DNA from: Liolophura sinensis
Taxonomy: Eukaryota; Mollusca; Polyplacophora; Chitonida; Chitonidae
DNA length: 64,000 nt
Reading direction: 5' to 3'
NCBI RefSeq assembly: GCF_032854445.1
Contig: NC_088304.1
Coordinates: 8,631,704 to 8,695,703 of the forward strand
Positions within the stretch are counted from its first letter, which is position 1; each line of letters opens with the position of its first letter. Under the pieces are notes generated by a model. That model was not told the origin of the DNA, searched no databases, and was given only the letters and a program-made list of their open reading frames with translations. A program made the position numbers and the translations under genes. Shown here one piece after another: positions 57,191-64,000 of this stretch.

Positions 57191-57259
57191 TCACATGGAA
57201 CAAAAATTTGTAAAAAAAAAAACAACAACAACAAAAAAACGATTAGCTTGTTACGGCTA

Positions 57260-58120
57260 CTACATCACTCGGAGAAAAATATACGTTATACAATATATAT
57301 AATATAATATACCGTTAAAAACATCTGAATTAACATTCAACTTTATAAACACATAAAACATATAACTCAAACGGAAATCCTGTTGCAGATACATATGACC
57401 TTTGAACAAATATAAACCATCCACCTACTTCAACCGGAAATCCTATTACAGTTCACTGGGCTCTCAATACATTTGTGAGTACAAAAGGGAAGAAGTAAAT
57501 ATTGCACATAATCGTGAATAACCGTCAGAATTAAACAGTATATAACAATAACTATTACACATACAATAACATCAAAAATTATTATATACACAACAAATGT
57601 ATATATATATAGGAAAGCAAATGTATACCGCACTGGAAAAATTAACACCTTTAGCCATGCTTGTTGTTAAAAGATAGTTGTTCTCAAAGAGTATCTCATC
57701 TGGAAAATAACGAAAATGAATGAATATAATTATGTACATTCATCGGTCCGATTCGACCTTAAAAACAGAAACACAAAACTGTTTTAAATGTTTGGGTGAA
57801 ACAAACATATGTAGAGACGTCCAAAAGGAGTTGCGTATACTTGTACAGTAAACCATGCACATGTAACTAATGTCAGTGCAAGGTATATATGCACATTAGA
57901 TGGAACCACACCGGAATGTATCAATAATGGGAAAGTAGCAACTTTTCAACAACTCTTAACCTTTGTGTAGGCTTACATGAAACACAATCTATTCAATCTT
58001 TTGCTGTATCTAACAATGAACAAAAACAAGAGAGTTCATACTGATTAACAAATGTATAAATGTCATAGATGTTAACATTTTTGTAAAATCCTTATTAAAT
58101 TGTCAGATAAACAAAGTGCG
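57260..58120. other. AT-rich intergenic stretch
   Basis: No gene recognised. Small simple repeats at 57210-57240 (A and CAA runs) and 57595-57615 (TA). Confidence 0.4.
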
Positions 58121-58121
58121 T

Positions 58122-58614
58122 CATAAAGCCCAGCGCACACGAGCAACATTTGTTGTCAAAAACGAGATTTCTTGATCCAGACAACAAAAAAATTTTCGAA
58201 TTATACTTGTGAGCGGGTAACCACAGCAAGAATTCCTGAGCCTGGAACGCGTGATCCACGGGTTCAGCTTGTTTAATTTTGGGCAACAGAAATCCAGAAA
58301 CGAATGAGCCAGGCTTTCGCCAATTTCTCTCGCCTGCGGGCAATCTGGATCTTGTGAGATCGTTCTCGTCTACATCAACTCATCAGTGTCTATGAAAATG
58401 TCATGTGAGTGCATACGAAATGGAAGGTGTGGCAACTTTTTGGGGTCACATGACCTTGAATGTATCATGTGACCGTGCTTCGCCGATGGAATCTTCAAAA
58501 ATGGACAAGTAATGTTGCTCGTGTGGGGGTAAAACATATTCCGGATCATTTTACACCGGGATCTCAAAACCTGATTTTCGACAACAAATGTTACCCACGT
58601 GCGCTACACTTATG
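58122..58614. mobile_element. 493 bp MITE-like element with long inverted ends
   Basis: The left end (agcgcacacgagcaacattt, gttgtcaaaaacgagattt, from 58132) is repeated inverted at the right end (58566-58606; complement agcgcacgtgggtaacattt, gttgtcgaaaatcaggtttt). A third inverted copy of the outer part, aatgttgctcgtgtg (58511-58525), is a perfect 15 bp match to 58136-58150. There is no coding capacity. The outermost shared bases are cataa / ttatg. No sure target duplication, so the superfamily is not assigned. Confidence 0.75.
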
Positions 58615-59274
58615 GTGGTTAAGTCAGCGTTATATACAAGGAAACCTTTTCCCTCTATTGAGACATCACCAGCTCTTATACATGCATACACCGGCTTGGA
58701 TGGAATTACCAACCTCATCTTACCTCATGTGATCAAAAACCGAATAATTTGTTCATAACTACACCAACTCATGCAGGCCTATATCACAGCATGAATGATT
58801 TCTGGCTCCACGCCGATAATTTCTGCCATACAGCGGCTATGAATATTAAATACACCAAACAACAATATTTTTGTTCTTGCAAAACCAACAAATAAATATT
58901 TTCACAAAAATACCGATTTGAAAACTAACCTGTGCCGTGGGGGCAACACATCTGCTAACGAACTTAAAGCCAAACAAACAGGGGGGGAAATGTGGGGAGA
59001 AGTTGAAATAATCCAAAAAATACACATATATGTATGCAAATCACAATAAGGTTTCTCTGGTCACTTGGCCTGAAAGAGTTGTATAGCAGAATCACGGGAC
59101 TAATGTAATATTCCAGTATAAAATGTACACAAATATGAAATACAAACGAGCATACATTTTTTTTATAAATTCATCCCCTATGAATTTTACCTTTAATCGA
59201 TTCATTAAAAAGCAAACCTCAAGGGGGAAATTTATAAAGTCACATGTATTTTCGTAATTTTGCACTATCGTATT

Positions 59275-59695
59275 ATTGGGGTTCTTGTTGTTGTATTACG
59301 ATACTAGGAACAAGGATGCCGTTATATTACGATACCAGAGACAAGAATGCTATTATGTTACGATACTAAGAACAAGAATGCTGTTATATTACGATACTAG
59401 TGACAGGATTGCTATTATATTACAATACTAAGAACAAAAATGCAGTTATATTACGATACTAAGAACAAGAATGCTGTTATATTACGATACTACTGACAGG
59501 AATGCTGTTATATTAAGATACTATGGACAACGATGCTGTTATATTACAACAGGCCTACTAGAGATAAAATGCTGCTATATTACGATACAAGGAACAAGAC
59601 TGCTGCTATATTACGTTACTAGGGACAAGAATGCTTCTATATTACGCTACTAGGGAAAAAATGCTGTTATATTACGATACTTGGAATCAAAATAC
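59275..59695. repeat. minisatellite, 31 bp unit
   Basis: About 13 copies of gaatgctgttatattacgat, actaagaacaa with substitutions and one short irregular unit near 59545. Confidence 0.93.
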
Positions 59696-59699
59696 TGTA

Positions 59700-60660
59700 A
59701 TTCCACAGCCCAGATCTTACAGGCCAGGTGACGAGGAACTATCTAACCACTAGCTCAGTTGTAGCAGGCTTCCAGTATTCAAGGAAGAATCACCGAGCCT
59801 TCAGAACTCTAGCCTGAAGACAAACTAGCAGATACATGTAAACGGAATAGTGACATGATTACACAACGGACTCCAGAGAGTGTCCGTCACTGTATCCAAT
59901 ACATGTATTCTTAACACACTTAACACATATATGATATTAAATACTATGCCAACAACAACAAACAATTTTTCTCGTATGTTCAAAAATACACAGATAACAA
60001 GTATAGGTATCTCTAAATATAAAACATTACCAACAAGTTTTCTGATTTGTCAGTGCGAAATTTGAGACACGTGATTTGTTGCTAGAAAACAAGGAAAAGT
60101 TTTCCTAAAAACTAAATGTACATCTATCAATAATAAATTTTTTGATGTTCTCATAATTATGTAACATGTTAGAAATATAGCTGCTTTTTAACAGCTAAAC
60201 ACACTTTGGAAAGATGTCAGGATGTCAACATTTTTGCGACAACACCATGTGTTGCTATGTCGTACTTTCTGTTTTCAAACATCAAATAAACAGTGCAATT
60301 TGAAGCATTTTTCAGAACATAAAATGGTATTGAAACTCATAACATTCTTTGGTTTCATTTGTTTTTCTTTTTTAATTGGTGTTTAACACCTCAGAATTTT
60401 TGGGGCAAGCAAATGACAAACTTTGCCCCCATGTGGCATACGCATGTATGCCTCATGGACGGAAGGCAAATGAGTTTTTGATTTTCTTTTCGTTGGCGTT
60501 TTACACCATGCTCAAGAAAAGGAGGCAATGGAGTGGAAAAGAATCTGGGATCGAACGAACACCTCAAAGTTCATACAAGCAGTTTCATGTATTTGCATAA
60601 TTGCACAGTTTATTTAGATATAAATGTATGGCAAGATGTCACTGTATACGCTACTGCTCG
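59700..60660. other. intergenic stretch with small S1 scraps
   Basis: Short S1-like words on the - strand at 60366-60395 (ttaattggtgtttaacacct) and 60478-60515 (cgttggcgttttacaccatg). Nothing else was recognised. Part of this could be 3' UTR of the SLC8B1 gene on the - strand. Confidence 0.35.
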
Positions 60661-60667
60661 TTGTCAA

Positions 60668-60911
60668 ATATGTCTATTATTTATTTTTCATTTATTTATT
60701 TATCTAGTGTCTTACTCCATACTCAAGAGTGTTCCAATTATCTGACGGCGACCCTCAATACAGTGGCTGGGATCCGGGCCGAGAAAGGGGGAATCCCACG
60801 ACCATCCGCAGGTTGCTGTTCGACCAGTGTGGAAGCCAGCAAGTGAATTGCTTAGAGGTTCCTGGGTCATTGTGTTGCTTTAGCAGGCTAACCACTAAGC
60901 TATGGAGGCCT
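60668..60911 (-). repeat. SINE family S1, full-length
   Basis: tttatttatttatctagtgt, cttactccatactcaagagt, ctgacggcgaccctcaatac, cacgaccatccgcaggttgc, then head gcaggctaaccactaagcta and tggaggcctc. Both ends are present. Likely in the 3' flank of SLC8B1. Confidence 0.9.
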
Positions 60912-61615
60912 CTGTAAACTGAAAGACAATAAACTTGATCACTCTTCTAGTTTTGTCTTCAGAGTAATGCGACTCTTAAAACAAAACATATATTAGATCT
61001 GGCCATATGCACCAGGAAACCATTATTTTTCCATGGCTTTCACACATTTGTGTTACATCAGTATCATAAAAAGAAAAGAGATCTACTCGTATACAAGTTT
61101 TATGCAATATTCACAATATTGTGAAATTTACACAGTTGAAGTTACGATCACATGGAGCTACATGTATTCGTGCAATGGACTCGTGGACACAGAACATGCG
61201 CCATTTCACGCACCGCATTCACACGATATGATTTGTTCATTCGGCAAATCATACAAAAGTACATGAAAGTAAAAGACTTATCGTACTATTTTCTTTTGAC
61301 AAGTCAAATTTGACGACTCAGTTGCATCGTATGGATGTGTCTTTAACTAAACGACTTTGCCCACCCCAAATGTACATTCTCATAACCTTCAAAAATTTGC
61401 AGCTGTATCAAACGCTCATTTTAAATTCTTGGATGTCTACATAAGGTACACGCGAAATGACCTGATGTTTTTGGCCTTCAACCAACTTTACTTCAACATG
61501 ATGACTTTACCCTTTTAACCTGGAAACGACACCTACCCTTTGAAATATAAACTGCAGCATGAAAACCCTATCCCCATTGACCTTGAAATCACCTATACCC
61601 TTTGACCTTTAAACT
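60912..61615 (-). other. 3' flank, possibly 3' UTR, of SLC8B1
   Basis: It directly follows the stop codon at 61616 on the - strand. A loose two-copy repeat (accctttgaaatataaactg, acagcatg; accctttgacctttaaactt, cagcatg) lies at 61530-61625. No decisive polyadenylation site can be chosen from sequence alone. Confidence 0.3.
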
Positions 61616-63722
61616 TCAGCATGGATGAACCCGGTTTCAGTTAATATGGCAACCACCAGGAAAATGATGTACAATATCCACAGAATAATTCCATACAGTC
61701 GAGACATTCGGAATCTGGAGCACGTGACCACGATAAGGGAGATAATCAGAGAGAGGGCAAGAAATCCTGCCAATATGTACTCCTCCAAGGTGACTTGTAG
61801 CTGGAATGAAGTAAGAAAATTTGTGTACAGTGATTGAGTGACTGGTTAAATGAGTGCTCAACAAAGAGCAAGTGACACGAAATTACAGCACACAACATTC
61901 GCTTAACATTAAAATAAAACCATTCAGTACAAGCCCTACGAAGAACTAAGAAATTCTGCACGACTTCATCTGGGCAGCCAGAAATGGTATTTGCATATAT
62001 ACTGGCCGAGGGGGTTAACACACCAGCACGGCGCAATGACTCAGATGCCTCTCACCAATGTGGTAGCTGTGAGTTCAAGCCCAGTTCATGCTGGCTTCCT
62101 CACTGGCCGTAAGTGGGAAGGTCTGCAGCAACCTACGGATGGTCGTGTGTTTCCCCCCCCACACAACACGGCCAGTTCAAAATAAGCAAAGAAGATAACC
62201 AAACAGAAGAAAAATAAATACAAAACAGTACATGTCAATTTTCTCCACCTGTTCTCTTTAGTATTTATTGCCCGACATGTACAATAAATGTCACAATAAC
62301 ACTTTTCAGAAGTGCCACACGGTTTGTAATAAGAGACCATACGCTGTGCTCAAATAATGAAAACCCCATTGGTGGCCTAATGGCCCGAGTGTTCGCTTCA
62401 AAGTCGCCGATCTGGCATTAAATCCAGTACTCTAGTTGTATGTGGGAAAGTCTGCCCGGTTTTGGCCCATCATAATGCTGACCGCCATCAAATAAATGAA
62501 ATATTCTTGAGTACAACGTGAAACAACAATCAAATAAAATAAATGAGTGAATGAGGGTTGCCTTCCACGTCTGTACTCACCTTAAAACTGCCGCCATGTT
62601 CTATAATCTGAATTGTGAAAGGAATCCCTATACCAAGTAAAAGATCTGAGTTATCGCTCAGGAAAAATCCGAGATGCTGTGACGGTTCAGGTCTTTATTA
62701 TTGTTCATAGTTAATGTGGCTTTTCATGTTTTCTTTTTTTAAGAAAACACAACAGTTATTTCTGGACAAGAGCAACCATGTTGGAGCAACCGGAAACACA
62801 GTGTGCGGTCTCGGGTACTTCATACATTTATTCTTGAAAGGTAAAACAAGGTTTGAAAGAGACAAAACAAACTTTCGACTGTCTCATTGTGCGCAATTCT
62901 GCGATATCACATCCATTTGATCTAGTGTTTTTTCTTAAGTGCTACATCTATTTCTGTCATTCCACAAGGGTGCCTGACCAAATGGCAACCTGATTTTTGT
63001 CTATGACTATTCTGCTCATTTTACCAGAATCTCAGAGTTCTGTTGGTCTAAGAAAAGTGTTGTTGGAATGAAGAATGAGGACTAAACATCCAAAAGTAAT
63101 ATTTTTAATCGATTTTACTGGCCTAAAAATTCCCTTTGTTGGGCGAGTTTTAGATCACATAGAGTTTGTCCTATTTCTTCACTATCACCTAAGGCCACGA
63201 TTGACATCTAGAGTTGGACGTGACCAAATGCTTCTCCATTTTTTGTGTCAAAAGATATGTTTTCTGACAATTGCAGTAAATAAAATATCTCCCGAACAAG
63301 ATCTATACTGTGTTTTTTGTGTGTGTTCAGGTCATGATCAGTGGTATCGATAAATATTAATCTAGGCCTCCACAAAAGCATAGTCATGCTGGCTTCCTCT
63401 TGGGTCATACATGGGAAGGTCTGCCACCACTCTGAAGATGGCGGTGGGTTTCCCTAGGTTTTTTTTCCACTGTAATGCTCCATGGCATTGAATGAGTGAA
63501 ATATTCTGGAGTGCAGCATTAAAACTCCACTCAAATAAACAAATACAATCTAAATCAAACCAAAACCAAACTTTACCAAACTTTGTAAACAGATACCAAA
63601 CAGAAAGTTTCTGACAGAAACACTATAAACTGTAAGGATACTGAACATGGGTCCTCCAAAACATGCGGATATTCCCATCCGTGGGTAGCCCTGACGGGCC
63701 ATCGTTGTATCAGCAATGAAAT
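61616..63722 (-). CDS. SLC8B1: mitochondrial Na+/Ca2+ exchanger NCLX, last three coding exons (5' incomplete)
   Basis: Exons on the - strand: 63722-63642, 62645-62581 and 61800-61616, with AG before and GT after each and a continuous frame (phases 1, 0). The first carries DFIADTTMARQGYPRMGISA then CFGGPMF, the alpha-2 repeat of NCX-type cation exchangers. The ARQGYPRM..SACFGG wording is characteristic of NCLX (SLC8B1), which exports Ca2+ from mitochondria in exchange for Na+ (or Li+) at the inner membrane. The second exon reads LLLGIGIPFTIQIIEHGGSF. The last one gives EEYILAGFLALSLIISLIVV and SRLYGIILWILYIIFLVVAI, the two final membrane segments, then LTETGFIHA and TGA (61616-61618). Human NCLX ends similarly (VVALLTEFGVIH). 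The remaining exons should lie to the right of the window. Confidence 0.9.
62003..62160 (+). repeat. SINE family S1, head half, last intron of SLC8B1
   Basis: ggccgagggggttaacacac, gcctctcaccaatgtggtag, agttcaagcccagttcatgc, gcagcaacctacggatggtc. It stops at a short C run. Confidence 0.9.
62364..62552 (+). repeat. S1-like SINE with a different tRNA head, last intron of SLC8B1
   Basis: The 3' part is standard S1 (cataatgctgaccgccatca, gaaatattcttgagtacaac, caatcaaataaaataaatga). The head reads ggtggcctaatggcccgagt, gttcgcttcaaagtcgccga, tctggcattaaatccagtac, which is not the S1 head. This is probably a subfamily with another tRNA origin or a template switch. Confidence 0.8.
63380..63547 (+). 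repeat. SINE family S1, intron of SLC8B1
   Basis: catgctggcttcctcttggg, tcatacatgggaaggtctgc, gaagatggcggtgggtttcc, gagtgaaatattctggagtg, ctcaaataaacaaatac. Diverged and 5' truncated. Lies in the intron between the first two visible coding exons. Confidence 0.85.
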
Positions 63723-64000
63723 CTACAACAATCAGCAAAAAAATACATTATCGTTCACTTACAGAAATCAATCTGATGGAACATATTAAGTCTTCATACG
63801 TTTATTCAAAAATCAAGCTGAATATATCAGTAACAGTTGAATGCTATTGAAAACACTCCTTTTGAGAAAGTGGTGTTACCAAAGTCACCTGTCCTTGGTC
63901 CAGTCCTGGAGTTCTACCTTCATGGTCCAATACTGTAGAACATTTACAAAACGTTTCAAAAATGTCAGGCTTGCATAATCAAGTCACCTCCCCTCATCAC
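63723..64000. other. intron sequence of SLC8B1 to the window edge
   Basis: The acceptor for the alpha-2 exon is at 63723-63724 (ttgttgtag on the - strand). No further exon with NCLX-like sequence is visible before 64000. Confidence 0.5.

Noticed and set aside
62581-62676. A 96 bp version of the middle SLC8B1 exon using the CAG before 62676
   Set aside because: It is open, but joining it to the alpha-2 exon breaks the frame; the AG at 62646-62647 restores GGPMFN-LLLG in phase.

Overview
This window looks like nuclear DNA of a lophotrochozoan animal, most likely a mollusc (bivalve or gastropod). It has intron-split genes with GT/AG junctions, several tRNA-derived SINE families whose sequence recalls SINEs described from molluscan genomes, decayed LINEs, DNA transposons and many minisatellites. 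The taxon call is inference from repeat style and protein homology. Nothing bacterial, plasmid-like or CRISPR-like is present.

Two host genes can be supported, and both lie in the last quarter. A five-exon + strand gene (49067-54026) encodes a protein of about 147-154 residues that matches the small CXorf65 family. The last three coding exons of a - strand gene (61616-63722) carry the alpha-2 repeat and C-terminus of the mitochondrial Na+/Ca2+ exchanger SLC8B1 (NCLX); its 5' part lies beyond the right edge. All exons are short, so open reading frames alone do not reveal these genes.

The first 48 kb is a repeat-rich intergenic region. Minisatellites lie at 1.3-3.4 kb (34 and 44 bp units), 5.5-5.9 kb (48 bp), 10.1-10.5 kb (21 bp), 23.9-25.7 kb (about 44 bp, G-rich, with trimeric higher-order units), 27.0-28.4 kb (21 bp then 62 bp), 35.5-36.1 kb, and 36.8-38.5 kb (41 bp). 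More occur at 50.2, 56.3-57.2 (65 bp) and 59.3-59.7 kb (31 bp). LINE remnants lie at 6.9-7.9 kb (3' end), 29.1-29.9 kb (L1/Tx1-like RT) and 38.5-41.4 kb (endonuclease, RT and C-terminus). A Tc1-like transposase remnant lies at 5.0-5.4 kb.

Two main SINE families recur. S1 has a tRNA head, a GC-rich core and an AATAAATAAAT tail, with about 30 copies or fragments. S2 has a tRNA head and a conserved 3' domain, with 5 copies. A third dispersed family (called A/B here) occurs in pieces that together imply an element with long inverted ends (A-B-A').

The most informative locus is 17.09-21.20 kb. One S2 SINE is split twice: by an 805 bp solo-LTR-like element with a 4 bp target duplication, and by a 2957 bp DNA transposon with TTAA duplication and P2X7-C-domain-like coding remnants, which itself carries an S1 fragment. 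Most open frames elsewhere come from tandem repeats or dispersed repeats and were not called as genes.
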